A stretch of DNA of 19,865 nucleotides from an uncultured Neomegalonema sp. (GCA_937958345.1 CALGNW010000149.1:1-19865); one strand, 5' to 3'; counted from the stretch's first letter, positions 7,712 through 16,333 are shown. A program made the numbers and translations. The notes: generated from the sequence alone by a model not told the origin.

Positions 7712-8544
7712 TATCCTGAGGACTCTAAGCCGATCAGAAACAATCCGGCTTCATTGCATAAGCGAACCGTTTCATCTCGTTCAAGGATGAAGCCGCTACC
7801 TGCCTCAATCGCAATACCTGCCAAACCTGCACGAGCCGCCGCCCGAGCCGTTTCGGGGCCGATCGTCGGCAAGTCAACACGACGGTCCTGATCCGGCTTG
7901 GGCAGTTTGACCAGCACGCCCGAAGGGAGCCCCGATCTAGCCATCTCCTCGACGCGATTCAACATGCGAGCCGTGCCCTCTGCCGCTTCGATCGCCAAGC
8001 ATACGCCATCGGCGACGACGACAGCTTGACCAACGTCCAATGGTCCGAGCGCATTCAAAATTTCACGCGCATGCGCGACGTCAGTCAACGCGTTCGACGT
8101 CGGAGGATTATTCGACAATGAACCTGCTGTTGCCACTGCCTCTTTAAGAAAAACCTCCGGCCCGATCACCCGGAAACCGTTTTCCTCGAACAGGCCCGCA
8201 ATACCGCTTAGCAGTGCATCGTCTCCTCGGCGAAAGAGCTTGGCCAAGCGCGGCAACATCTTAGCGCCCTGCCAGTCAAAGCGGACCTTCGAAAGCTGTG
8301 GCCGTGCCAAAGGCCCCGCCATTGTAATAGCATCGCAGCCTTCGGCCTTCATCGTGTCAAGCATCAGCCCCACTTGCCCAAGCGCAACATTCAAAGGGTT
8401 ATGCTGCTCGATCCACGCACCGGCAGCGCCGCCGGGATTGATCGCAAGAAACGGGATGCCATCGCGCAGACACGCCTGAGCAACGCTTTCAGGGAGCGTT
8501 CCACCGCCCGCGAGAATTGCCAGCTTCGTCGGTAGTGCCGTCAT
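7711..8544 (-). CDS. lpxI: UDP-2,3-diacylglucosamine pyrophosphatase LpxI
   Basis: Hydrolyses UDP-2,3-diacylglucosamine to lipid X and UMP, the step done by LpxH in gamma-proteobacteria. LpxI (formerly DUF1009) is the non-homologous replacement typical of Alphaproteobacteria, first assigned in Caulobacter. The 277-residue protein shows GGGTLPE at 13-19, MAGPLARP, FRRGDDALLSGI near 104-115 and PKPDQDRRVDLPTIG at 215-229. An Asp in this last motif, probably D224, likely corresponds to the catalytic Asp studied in the Caulobacter enzyme. It lies between lpxA and lpxB: its ATG begins one base after the lpxA stop (TGATATG), and its TAA overlaps the lpxB ATG by one base. This spacing indicates one transcript and coupled translation. 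Confidence 0.96.
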   Translation of the reverse strand: MTALPTKLAILAGGGTLPESVAQACLRDGIPFLAINPGGAAGAWIEQHNPLNVALGQVGLMLDTMKAEGCDAITMAGPLARPQLSKVRFDWQGAKMLPRLAKLFRRGDDALLSGIAGLFEENGFRVIGPEVFLKEAVATAGSLSNNPPTSNALTDVAHAREILNALGPLDVGQAVVVADGVCLAIEAAEGTARMLNRVEEMARSGLPSGVLVKLPKPDQDRRVDLPTIGPETARAAARAGLAGIAIEAGSGFILERDETVRLCNEAGLFLIGLESSG

Positions 8545-8545
8545 A

Positions 8546-9352
8546 TCACGCTGCAGGAATACAAAAGCGACGATTGCTGCTGGCGAGGATGAACGTAATC
8601 ATGTCGCGCGCTGGACCGGTTTCAGGCAGGGTTGATTGCAGTGCCTCGGCCCGTTCAACCAATTCACCCTCGGTACCTTCAAAGACATCCCGATATGCCG
8701 CACGTAGAGTGTGTATATCCTCTTTCGGGATTCCGCGCCGTTTCAGGCCGGTAAGATTCAATCCCGCCAAGTGTGCCCGATTACCGATTACCGTTCCCGC
8801 GGGAATAACATCGCGTTCGACCCCGGTCATCCCGCCGACCATGGCATGGGCGCCAATCCGCACAAATTGATGAACGGCACAAATGCCGCCAAGTACGGCG
8901 AAATCACCGACCTCAACATGGCCCGCAAGGGCGGCATTATTCGCCATGATGACATTAGAACCGATCATACAATCGTGGGCAACGTGCGTCCCGACCATAA
9001 ATAGACAGCGGTCGCCAACACGGGTCAGGCCGCCCCCACCCTCGGTTCCGGGATTCATCGTTACATGTTCGCGGATCTGGTTATCTTCACCGACCTCAAG
9101 CGATGTGATTTCGCCATTGAATTTCAGATCCTGCGGCGCGGACCCGATTGAAGCGAACGGAAAAATATGTGTTCGCGCGCCAATCGTCGTCCGTCCGGAA
9201 ACGGCTACATGAGCTTCAAGCTTGACGCCTTCACCCAACTTTACATGTGGACCGATTACGCAATATGCGCCGATATTTACGTTCTCACCAATCGACGCCC
9301 CGGTCTCGACAATGGCGGTCGGATGGATCGCAGCGGTTGCGGCAATGGTCAT
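8546..9352 (-). CDS. lpxA: UDP-N-acetylglucosamine O-acyltransferase
   Basis: First step of lipid A synthesis: transfers a 3-hydroxyacyl chain from ACP to UDP-GlcNAc in the cytoplasm. The 268-residue protein consists of an N-terminal left-handed beta helix of hexapeptide repeats (for example IHPTAIVETGASIGENV) and a C-terminal helical domain. The catalytic His is H126 in HVAHDC, matching His125 of E. coli. The chain-length ruler position corresponding to E. coli Gly173 falls on Gly174 in MVGGMTGV, so the Gly is retained; acyl length still needs direct measurement. Start ATG at 9352 has GGAG upstream. It follows fabZ by 38 nt and precedes lpxI by 1 nt. FabZ and LpxA compete for 3-hydroxyacyl-ACP. 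Confidence 0.97.
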   Translation of the reverse strand: MTIAATAAIHPTAIVETGASIGENVNIGAYCVIGPHVKLGEGVKLEAHVAVSGRTTIGARTHIFPFASIGSAPQDLKFNGEITSLEVGEDNQIREHVTMNPGTEGGGGLTRVGDRCLFMVGTHVAHDCMIGSNVIMANNAALAGHVEVGDFAVLGGICAVHQFVRIGAHAMVGGMTGVERDVIPAGTVIGNRAHLAGLNLTGLKRRGIPKEDIHTLRAAYRDVFEGTEGELVERAEALQSTLPETGPARDMITFILASSNRRFCIPAA

Positions 9353-9390
9353 AGAGGCTCCGATGCGTTTCGGTTGGCAAGTTTTGTTAT

Positions 9391-9846
9391 TTATTCAGGA
9401 TCGACGATCATCGCACTGAACTCGGCCTGTGCGACCGTTTTTTCTCCGACCTTGCCAATGCCGTCAAACTTCCAGACGCGTCCCTTGCTGCGCTGAACAG
9501 TGACGTGCAATTCAAGATCAGCAACGGGTTCAACGGGCGCGCGAAATTTGGTCTTATCAACCGTCATAAAATAGACGAGCTTGCCCTGATCAACCATATC
9601 CAGCGTCTGGACGACGAGCACCGCCGCCGTTTGTGCCATCGCCTCAACAATCAAAACGCCGGGCATAATCGGGCGGCCAGGGAAATGGCCTTCAAAAAAA
9701 TACTCTTTGCCGGTAACAGCCTTACGGCCAATCGCGAACTCACCGTTTTTGATATCCGTCACGGCATCTATCATCAGGAACGGATCCCGGTGCGGTATCA
9801 TCCGTTTGATACGATCGAGATCGGCAGTGGCGGGCGCGTCTGACAT
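9391..9846 (-). CDS. fabZ: 3-hydroxyacyl-[acyl-carrier-protein] dehydratase FabZ
   Basis: Dehydrates 3-hydroxyacyl-ACP to trans-2-enoyl-ACP in type II fatty acid synthesis. The 151-residue hotdog-fold protein contains the catalytic His54 in GHFPGRPIMPG and Glu68 in VLIVEAMAQ, plus the N-terminal RIKRMIPHRDPFLMID block. The length is normal. The start MSDAPATADL at 9846 is supported by the conserved N-terminus. It is followed by lpxA after 38 nt. Upstream lies ompH after a 90-nt gap that contains a nested inverted repeat. In many Proteobacteria lpxD sits at this position, but none is present here. Confidence 0.97.
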   Translation of the reverse strand: MSDAPATADLDRIKRMIPHRDPFLMIDAVTDIKNGEFAIGRKAVTGKEYFFEGHFPGRPIMPGVLIVEAMAQTAAVLVVQTLDMVDQGKLVYFMTVDKTKFRAPVEPVADLELHVTVQRSKGRVWKFDGIGKVGEKTVAQAEFSAMIVDPE

Positions 9847-9865
9847 CAGAAATCCAATCCAACCG

Positions 9866-9918
9866 GCAAAAACAACCCCGCTGTGTTAGCGGATTGCGAA
9901 CTTTGGTCAAGTTTTTGC
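9866..9918 (-). terminator. Nested inverted repeat between ompH and fabZ, possible weak terminator
   Basis: An inner hairpin CCGCT-gtgtt-AGCGG (9878-9892) lies inside an outer 8-bp inverted repeat, GCAAAAAC (9866-9873) and GTTTTTGC (9911-9918). Read on the minus strand, the inner stem is followed by GGTTG and then five T residues, resembling a weak intrinsic terminator after ompH. It could reduce read-through into the lipid A genes. Imperfect T-run spacing keeps confidence low. Confidence 0.35.
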
Positions 9919-9936
9919 GGGATACCGCGCCCTGCG

Positions 9937-10539
9937 TCAATCGACCGTGCGCAGTGGGGCGAGAACGATATTCGGCATCGCCTCATCTAGACGCGTTAGG
10001 ACTTCATCGGTCACTTCGAGCGTTTCCGCACTCAGCACCACCTGACTTTTATCGAGCATCAGTTGAGCGTTACGCTCTTGCATCACAATCGCAAGGATCG
10101 GTGCGATATTACGCCGAAGGGTAGCCTGTGCCTGTGCTTGCAGAACTTGCAGTTTCCCTGCCTCGCGTTGAGCAAAGTCACGGTTGGCAAATACTTTTTT
10201 CTCGAACTCGCGGACCCGCGCACGCAGTTCATCTGCCGTCAGACGCGCCCGCTGTTCGGCAAGCGTCGCTTCCTCATCGCTTATCGCTTTCGAACGCTCT
10301 GCGATGATGATCTCAAGTTCTGAACGTAGCTCTGTTATTTGTCGCCGGACGCTGGCGGAAGCCGCCGCATCCCGCTGAATTCTCTGCATGTCAACAACGA
10401 GAATTCCGATGCCAACCTGCTCCTGCGCTGTCGCAGAATTTACCGGCGCTGCAACGGCGAGAAGGAGGGCGGCAACGAGAAAAAGCCGCCCTCGAAAGCT
10501 AGAACCGCGTACCCGCGCTGAACCGGAAGAACTCGTCAT
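9937..10539 (-). CDS. OmpH/Skp-family periplasmic chaperone
   Basis: Periplasmic chaperone of the Skp/OmpH family that holds unfolded outer-membrane proteins for the BAM complex. The chosen 200-residue form has a basic N-region, a hydrophobic signal segment (LFLVAALLLAVAAPV) and a likely cleavage near ATA-QEQ, then a Skp-like domain rich in coiled-coil (DMQRIQRDAAASASVRRQI onward, with many Glu, Arg and Ala). The open frame extends far upstream, but a start there would overlap bamA by about 150 nt and would have no conventional signal peptide. ATG codons at 10542 and 10539 follow AGGA/GAGG, with GAGG six bases before 10539. Even so, the start lies 41-44 nt inside the bamA 3' end in another frame, and no later ATG, GTG or TTG precedes the signal sequence. 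It is directly downstream of bamA, the usual context for skp. Confidence 0.88.
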   Translation of the reverse strand: MTSSSGSARVRGSSFRGRLFLVAALLLAVAAPVNSATAQEQVGIGILVVDMQRIQRDAAASASVRRQITELRSELEIIIAERSKAISDEEATLAEQRARLTADELRARVREFEKKVFANRDFAQREAGKLQVLQAQAQATLRRNIAPILAIVMQERNAQLMLDKSQVVLSAETLEVTDEVLTRLDEAMPNIVLAPLRTVD

Positions 10540-12880
10540 CATCGCCCTCTTCCTGAAGAATCGGAGCAGCAAAATTAAGGCGCACAGGTCCGAATGGAGA
10601 CGTCCAGAAGATCGTTGCGCCAATCGCAGCACGTATCGCCGCAGAATCGTCAATGGTCACCGGATTGCCGTCGTTGATAAGATTGCGATCCCGGCCAAGC
10701 GGGTTCGTATCAACGTATGTGGTGTTGTCCAGGCCAAATACCGTACCAACATCACCGAAAATACCGCCTGCCAAACCGTATTCTTCCGGCAACCCCAGAG
10801 GGAAGGTAACCTCGGCACGGGCTACACCGTAATAATTGCCGCCCAGCGTATCGTCTGTGAATTGATCACGCGGCCCGACACCTGCACTTTCAAATCCGCG
10901 CAGTGTATCTCCGCCCAGATAGAAACGGTCTGATGCCTTGAGGTCATACCCGCCAAAGGCATTGATCGCGCCGCCAGCCAACTCGAGACTACCGATAACC
11001 TCATCCGAAATGATCGTCGTGTAGCCTTTGATCGAAGCCTCGGTCTTGAGATATTTCGCATCGCCGCCAAGGCCGGCGAGGTCCTGTTCGAACCTGAAAA
11101 TAAACCCTTTTTTAGGTTCAGAAACGTCGTTGCGGCGGTCATATACGAATTCGTAACCGAGCGAAGAGGTCAACGCACTACCGATATCAGCCTCGATCAG
11201 CGGCGAAGCGTCATCCGGCACATCGAGGATCTCGTCTTCCGAAATTCGATAGCGCGGGCTCAGGCGCGAATAGCGTCCAAGCGGAAAGCTCATACGTGGC
11301 TGAAAGCCCGTATTCACGATATCGAACGACGACGTATCCTGATTGTCAGTTTCCCGACGATATAGGTCAAAGCCGACGGCCAAATCGCGGTCAAGGAACG
11401 ACGGTTCGGTAAAGCTGAGATCATAGAGTGTTGTACGACCTGAAACGCGGGCACGGACACGCAGAGCCTGCCCCCGGCCCAAAAGGTTGCGCTCTACAAT
11501 GCTGACCTCGCCGGAAACATTCTCCGAGGTAGAAAAACCGACGCCAAAGCTCAGTTGGCCCGTAGATTGTTCCTGAACTTCAGTTTCAACGACGATCCGG
11601 TCAGGCGCAGAACCCTCACGCGTCGTTACATTCACACCACTGAAAAATCCGAGACCACGTATTTTTGAGCGAGAACGGCGAAGCTGGAGCGCGTTAAAGG
11701 CATCCCCCTCAGCCAGTTCAAACTGCCGCCGGATCACGCGGTCCAATGTTCGGGAATTTCCCGTAATATCAATGCGCTCAACGAAAACCCGTTCGCCTTC
11801 GTTGATCTCGAAAGTGATGCCGACGGTTTTGTCTTCGTCATTTTTTATTGGAACCGGCTGAATTTGGGTAAAGGCGTATCCGCCCTCACCAAGCCGGAAT
11901 GTCATTTCACGGATCGTCTCTTCAACTTCGCGCACATCGTACGTATTGCCTTGGCGTGCTGTAATCAGCCCGCGAAGCTCTTCTGTATCGACGCCCTCAG
12001 CGTTCGAAACAACGTCGATTTCACCGAACCGGTACTGCTCACCTTCTGAAACCGTGAAGGTCAGGAAAAAGCCGGATCGATCAGGAGACAGCTCGGCGAC
12101 AGCGGAATTGACTTCAAAATCGACATATCCGTTCGATAAGTAAAACTGCCGGAGGACCTGTTTATCGAGTTCCAGACGGTCCGGGTCATACGAGTCCGTG
12201 GATGACAAAAAGTTGTACCATGAAGATTCGTCAGTTGGAATTTCTCCCCTCAAACGACGATCCGAAAACGCCCGGTTTCCGACAAAGCGAATACTGTCGA
12301 CACCGGTAAGCGGCCCCTCATCAATCTCAAAAACCAGATCGACTCGATTTTGCGGCAGTTCAATAATCTTCGGCTCTACTGACGCGCCATACCGACCGGA
12401 ACGCCGGTAGGATTCGAGTATACCCTCGGCATCTGCCTCGGCCTTGGCGCGCGTAAACACACGACGCTCGCGACTTTGAACACCGGAACGGAGCGTATCG
12501 TCTGGAACGCGGTCATTACCCTCGAAAGCGATCTGATTTACGACCGGATTCTCCTCGACCATGACGGCCAAAGCAGAGCCGCGGCGTTCGATACGAACAT
12601 CCTTGAACAAACCGGTCGCAAACAAAGCCTTCACGGAGGCATTAATCTGCGCAGGCGTCGCAGACGCGCCCTCGGAAACGGTCATGTAAGAGAGGACCGT
12701 GGCGGGCTCGATCCGCTGGTTCCCCTCGACCATAATGCTGGAAATCTGACTGCCGGCGACGGACGAGCCAATCGTTTGCGCCGATGTCACCAGTGGAGCC
12801 GATGCGGCACCTAAGGCAACACCAATCGCGATGATTGAAGCGCCAGTCCGGCCGCTTACCGATTTAGAAACCCAGTTCAT
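10499..12880 (-). CDS. bamA: BamA outer-membrane protein assembly factor
   Basis: Central Omp85 component of the BAM complex, which folds and inserts beta-barrel proteins into the outer membrane. The chosen 793-residue protein has a signal peptide (cleavage near VTSA-QT, residue 34), five POTRA domains (about 45-110, 111-188, 189-280, 281-362, 363-438) and a 16-strand barrel (about 440-793). The conserved loop-6 motif is LRGF at 660-663, and the protein ends in Phe (SAGTRF), the BAM-recognised C-terminal signature. A longer frame starts at 12934, but ATG 12880 has an excellent GGAGG six bases upstream and begins the signal peptide (MNWVSKSVSG), so it is preferred. It follows rseP by 87 nt, and ompH begins within its last 14 codons. 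Confidence 0.96.
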   Translation of the reverse strand: MNWVSKSVSGRTGASIIAIGVALGAASAPLVTSAQTIGSSVAGSQISSIMVEGNQRIEPATVLSYMTVSEGASATPAQINASVKALFATGLFKDVRIERRGSALAVMVEENPVVNQIAFEGNDRVPDDTLRSGVQSRERRVFTRAKAEADAEGILESYRRSGRYGASVEPKIIELPQNRVDLVFEIDEGPLTGVDSIRFVGNRAFSDRRLRGEIPTDESSWYNFLSSTDSYDPDRLELDKQVLRQFYLSNGYVDFEVNSAVAELSPDRSGFFLTFTVSEGEQYRFGEIDVVSNAEGVDTEELRGLITARQGNTYDVREVEETIREMTFRLGEGGYAFTQIQPVPIKNDEDKTVGITFEINEGERVFVERIDITGNSRTLDRVIRRQFELAEGDAFNALQLRRSRSKIRGLGFFSGVNVTTREGSAPDRIVVETEVQEQSTGQLSFGVGFSTSENVSGEVSIVERNLLGRGQALRVRARVSGRTTLYDLSFTEPSFLDRDLAVGFDLYRRETDNQDTSSFDIVNTGFQPRMSFPLGRYSRLSPRYRISEDEILDVPDDASPLIEADIGSALTSSLGYEFVYDRRNDVSEPKKGFIFRFEQDLAGLGGDAKYLKTEASIKGYTTIISDEVIGSLELAGGAINAFGGYDLKASDRFYLGGDTLRGFESAGVGPRDQFTDDTLGGNYYGVARAEVTFPLGLPEEYGLAGGIFGDVGTVFGLDNTTYVDTNPLGRDRNLINDGNPVTIDDSAAIRAAIGATIFWTSPFGPVRLNFAAPILQEEGDDDEFFRFSAGTRF

Positions 12881-12967
12881 ATTCTTCCTCCGCCCACTCC
12901 AGCAGGGCACGTACCCCGCCGCCCGGCGCACCATCTGTCATTTCGGGTCGATCAGTCCGTCTTCCGG

Positions 12968-14314
12968 CTACAACCGGATGACGTCGTTATAGGTTGCAAA
13001 GACCATCAAGGAGATGATGAGCGCGAACCCTATTCTCAGACCGATCTCCTGTGCCCGTTCATTCAACGGCTTACCTCGTACAGCTTCTATCGCATAAAAT
13101 AGTAAATGTCCGCCGTCCAGAACTGGAATTGGGAAAAGGTTTATCAGCCCGATTGACGCAGAAAGCACAGCCATCAGTCCGATCAGCGACGATGTTCCCT
13201 GCTCCGCGGCCTGGCCGGAAAACTCGGCAATACGGATCGGCCCGCCCAGGTCTCCGACATCGCCGCGCCCCGCAATCAGCTCGTAGAGGAAAAACATCGT
13301 CGCAGAAAGCACGCCGTAGGTTCGTTTCACGCCGGTTTCTGCGGCCTCAAGCAAAGTCGCGCTCTCCAGAGGCGGCCATATTCCCAGCGATGAACTGTGT
13401 GTCACACCCAGCAAATAACGCTTAACAATGTTGTTGTTCTCATCCCGCATTTCGCGCATTTCAGGGGTTGCAGTAACCTCAATAGTTTCGCCCTCGCGGT
13501 TGAGGACAATCGGGATGGGTTTGCCCTCGGACGCGGTGACCGCATTGCGTAGGTCGTCAAAAATGAGAATCTTTTTACCCGAAACCGAAACGATCAGATC
13601 ACCCGGTTCGATTCCGGCATCAGCAGCCGCACCCCCTGTCCGCACGGTCTCAACCGTAATCGGTGGAACAAAAGTAAATGGAAGCGTAACGACATCACCA
13701 CCGCGATCCACTTTGACAGAAACCATTTCACCGTTTGACGCGCGCGCCGCGCGGTTCAACTCGCTAAAAGCAGCAATCTCGGCGCCGTCCACCGAAAGCA
13801 GCCGGTCACCCGGTTGAAATCCGGCGGTCTCCGCCGCCGTGCCTTCCGCAACATCATCGACAACAGGTCTGTCGGTAGGAAGGCCAATCGAATAGGCCAA
13901 ACCCGCAAAAAGCAGTGCCGCGAGAATAAAATTGAAAATAGGGCCCGCTGCAACAATCGCCGCCCTGCGGGGCAGACTGGCCGACGGGAACGAGCCCTCG
14001 CGTTCCTCAGCCGTCATTTGACTTAGCGCCGCTTCATCGACCGAGCCGCTCGACGCGTCGGCATCTCCCCGAAACTTCACATAGCCGCCAAGTGGTATCA
14101 GGCTGAGCTTCCAGCGCGTTCCGCGCTTGTCTTTCCAACCGAAAATTTCCGGCCCGAACCCGATTGAAAACGCGTCGGAATGAACCCCGCACCATTGCGC
14201 AACCTTATAGTGCCCGTATTCGTGGATGAATACGACAACCATCAACACAATGAAGAACGGAATGATGTAGTAGGCAATCGGGCCAATAAACGGTATTTGC
14301 TCGATAAAACTCAT
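12968..14314 (-). CDS. rseP: RseP-type site-2 intramembrane zinc metalloprotease
   Basis: Intramembrane protease of the M50B/S2P family; in E. coli it cleaves the anti-sigma factor RseA and remnant signal peptides. The 448-residue protein has the zinc motif HEYGH at 31-35 within the first membrane segment, two PDZ domains (about 150-213 and 222-283), and the second metal-ligand motif around Asp400 in PIPVLDGGH in a C-terminal membrane segment. The frame runs upstream into dxr, but ATG 14314 (MSFIEQIPFIG) has GGAG five bases before it and gives the family's normal length, so it is chosen. It starts 13 nt after the dxr stop and is followed by bamA, the usual order. Its substrate in this organism is not shown by the sequence. 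Confidence 0.95.
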   Translation of the reverse strand: MSFIEQIPFIGPIAYYIIPFFIVLMVVVFIHEYGHYKVAQWCGVHSDAFSIGFGPEIFGWKDKRGTRWKLSLIPLGGYVKFRGDADASSGSVDEAALSQMTAEEREGSFPSASLPRRAAIVAAGPIFNFILAALLFAGLAYSIGLPTDRPVVDDVAEGTAAETAGFQPGDRLLSVDGAEIAAFSELNRAARASNGEMVSVKVDRGGDVVTLPFTFVPPITVETVRTGGAAADAGIEPGDLIVSVSGKKILIFDDLRNAVTASEGKPIPIVLNREGETIEVTATPEMREMRDENNNIVKRYLLGVTHSSSLGIWPPLESATLLEAAETGVKRTYGVLSATMFFLYELIAGRGDVGDLGGPIRIAEFSGQAAEQGTSSLIGLMAVLSASIGLINLFPIPVLDGGHLLFYAIEAVRGKPLNERAQEIGLRIGFALIISLMVFATYNDVIRL

Positions 14315-14327
14315 ACTAACTCCAAAA

Positions 14328-15509
14328 TCAGGGACCGCGAAAACGGCCTGACGCGATCTCTTCGGCTGCAACCCGGCGAGCCTCGCAGTCAGCACCTAGT
14401 ATATCGTTAAGATTCTCTGCTGTACCGTGTAAATCGATACGCTCGAGCACCTGATCGACAATTGCGGCGAGGTCAAGGAATGCGAGTCGTTCGTTGAGAA
14501 ATGCTTCCGCCGCAACTTCTTTCGCTGCATTCATGGCACAAGGCGCGAGGCCGCCCGCCTCCAAAGTCTCGCGCGCAATGCGTAGTGCTGGAAAGCGAGT
14601 CTCGTCAGGCATTTCAAAATCCAGACGCGAGAATTTTCGAAAGTCCAAGCGTTCGACGCTGGTAGAAACCCGCTGGGGCCAACCCAATGCGTTTGCAATC
14701 GGCGTCCGCATATCCGGCTCGCCCATTTGCGCCAACACGGAACCATCGCTGTATCCCACCATAGAGTGGATAACGGACTGAGGGTGAACAACAATTTCTA
14801 TCTTTTCAGAAGGCATATCGAAAAGATGAGCTGCTTCGATCAGCTCCAAGCCCTTGTTAAACATCGTCGCCGAGTCAAGGCTTATTCCCGCACCCATCGA
14901 CCAATTCGGATGCGCAAGTGCCTGAGCGGGCGTCACTTTCTGCATCTGCTGCAAAGTAAACGTACGAAACGGGCCACCTGAAGCAGTCAGAATGATCCGC
15001 TCTATTGTGTCGCGTTGCGCCTCGTTAAAAACTTGAAAAATCGCGTTGTGCTCAGAATCAACCGGCAAAATCGGAATATTGGCGCGCTTGGCTTCCGCGG
15101 TGACCAACGGCCCGGCGCAAACCATGCTCTCTTTATTGGCCAACCCGATTGCGGAACCGGCACGGATTGCCTCCAACGTGGGACGAAGCCCAGCCGCACC
15201 GGCGATTGCCGACATCGTCCAATCAGCCCGACGACCGGCGGCTTCAATAACAGCGGTATCTCCCGCAGCGGTCTCGATCCCACTACCGGACAATAGGGCC
15301 TGAAGCTCAGCCAGCGCCGCCTCGTTAGAAATGACCGCGATCTCAGGTCTCAGAGCCAAAGCCTGCTCAGCAAGTTTCTTCGCGTTCGAACCACCGGTTA
15401 GTGCGATGATGTCAAAAGTTTTCGTCCCGCCAAGGTGATCAATGACATCTACCGTACTACGCCCGATCGAGCCGGTTGAACCGAGAATTGAGAGCCGCCG
15501 CTTTACCAT
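14328..15509 (-). CDS. dxr: 1-deoxy-D-xylulose 5-phosphate reductoisomerase
   Basis: Converts 1-deoxy-D-xylulose 5-phosphate to 2-C-methyl-D-erythritol 4-phosphate with NADPH, the committed step of the MEP isoprenoid pathway and the fosmidomycin target. The 393-residue protein begins with the nucleotide-binding LSILGSTGSIG (GSTGSIG at 10-16). Metal and substrate residues are visible: Asp151 and Glu153 in PVDSEHNAIFQ, and Asn218, Lys219 and Glu222 in MFNKGLELIEA. SGGPF and HPNWSMG are also conserved. Its ATG lies within the end of cdsA, giving a 7-nt overlap that suggests coupled translation. It supplies precursors for the undecaprenyl pathway served by uppS in the same cluster. Confidence 0.97.
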   Translation of the reverse strand: MVKRRLSILGSTGSIGRSTVDVIDHLGGTKTFDIIALTGGSNAKKLAEQALALRPEIAVISNEAALAELQALLSGSGIETAAGDTAVIEAAGRRADWTMSAIAGAAGLRPTLEAIRAGSAIGLANKESMVCAGPLVTAEAKRANIPILPVDSEHNAIFQVFNEAQRDTIERIILTASGGPFRTFTLQQMQKVTPAQALAHPNWSMGAGISLDSATMFNKGLELIEAAHLFDMPSEKIEIVVHPQSVIHSMVGYSDGSVLAQMGEPDMRTPIANALGWPQRVSTSVERLDFRKFSRLDFEMPDETRFPALRIARETLEAGGLAPCAMNAAKEVAAEAFLNERLAFLDLAAIVDQVLERIDLHGTAENLNDILGADCEARRVAAEEIASGRFRGP

Positions 15510-16333
15510 GCGAAAATCGTTGATCCGGCGACGAGCGTAGCAAGCGCCATAGCAAGAATGGCCGCAATCAACCCATCGAACCGGTCCAGCAAGCCCCCGT
15601 GGCCTGGGATCAAGGAACTGGCGTCCTTGACACCGTACCGACGCTTCGCCGCAGATTCGACCAAATCACCCATTTGCGAGACGACTGCTGTGACGAAACT
15701 GACGGCCAGAATTACCCAAGCTGATCCGACACCGAAGTAGAGCGCATATCCGGTACCGGTCAGGACTGCAGCCAGTTGTCCACCAATCGCACCGGAGATC
15801 GTTTTATTGGGGCTGAGTATCGGTGCGAGCTTTGGGCCGCCGATCAACCGGCCCGCGAAATAGGCGCCGACATCCGCAGCGATAACCGTCAACGGCAACC
15901 AAAGCGCAATATGAAGGCCGTAGGTAAAATCAGTGCGAAGCCAGACAAAACAGACACCTGCAATCGCAATCGCGATCAGTCCCGGCGCGGTTCTGGTGAA
16001 ATAGAGGCGCTTATCCGTCGCTAACATGCCCACCATACAGATTCCGACGAAGGCCGCGATCCAACCGGCAATCGGACTGAACACATAGGTCAAAACTGCC
16101 GGTACGGCAGCAACGCCAACCGCAGCGGCATCAGCCCAGATATTGACCCGGCCTGAGCCGCTAATCCTCCGCCACTCCCAGCCCATGATACCGCAACCGA
16201 TGGCAACGATTGCCTCGGTCGTACCGACACCGATGATGATCATTGAAAAGCAGATACCGCCGAGAACAATCGCGGATGCGATGCGGGAACTGAGGTCCGA
16301 CCAGTTTCGTTTCTTCGGCGAGCTTTCGCTCAT
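15503..16333 (-). CDS. cdsA: Phosphatidate cytidylyltransferase
   Basis: Makes CDP-diacylglycerol from CTP and phosphatidic acid in the inner membrane, the branch point to all major phospholipids. The 276-residue polytopic protein has several hydrophobic segments and ends with the complete CDS signature SAAKRRYGVKDASSLIPGHG followed by GLLDRFD (227-253). A longer frame begins at 16417, but that would overlap uppS; ATG 16333 (MSESSPKKRNW) is preferred. Its upstream region is odd: an A7 run just after the uppS stop, then a G6 run before the start, rather than a canonical AGGAGG. It follows uppS by 31 nt and overlaps dxr by 7 nt. Confidence 0.95.
   Translation of the reverse strand: MSESSPKKRNWSDLSSRIASAIVLGGICFSMIIIGVGTTEAIVAIGCGIMGWEWRRISGSGRVNIWADAAAVGVAAVPAVLTYVFSPIAGWIAAFVGICMVGMLATDKRLYFTRTAPGLIAIAIAGVCFVWLRTDFTYGLHIALWLPLTVIAADVGAYFAGRLIGGPKLAPILSPNKTISGAIGGQLAAVLTGTGYALYFGVGSAWVILAVSFVTAVVSQMGDLVESAAKRRYGVKDASSLIPGHGGLLDRFDGLIAAILAMALATLVAGSTIFAW

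Noticed and set aside
10540..10653. Upstream start for ompH at 10653
   Set aside because: It would extend the bamA overlap to about 155 nt and place 38 residues before the signal peptide, which would impair secretion.
12476..12814. Plus-strand open frame of about 110 codons
   Set aside because: Antisense to the bamA POTRA and signal-peptide region; shadow of bamA codon use.
12881..12934. Upstream start for bamA at 12934
   Set aside because: It would add 18 residues before the signal peptide and has no ribosome binding site, whereas ATG 12880 has GGAGG at ideal spacing.
14315..14395. Upstream start for rseP at 14395
   Set aside because: It would overlap dxr by about 68 bp and add a non-conserved N-terminus; ATG 14314 has GGAG and gives the normal length.
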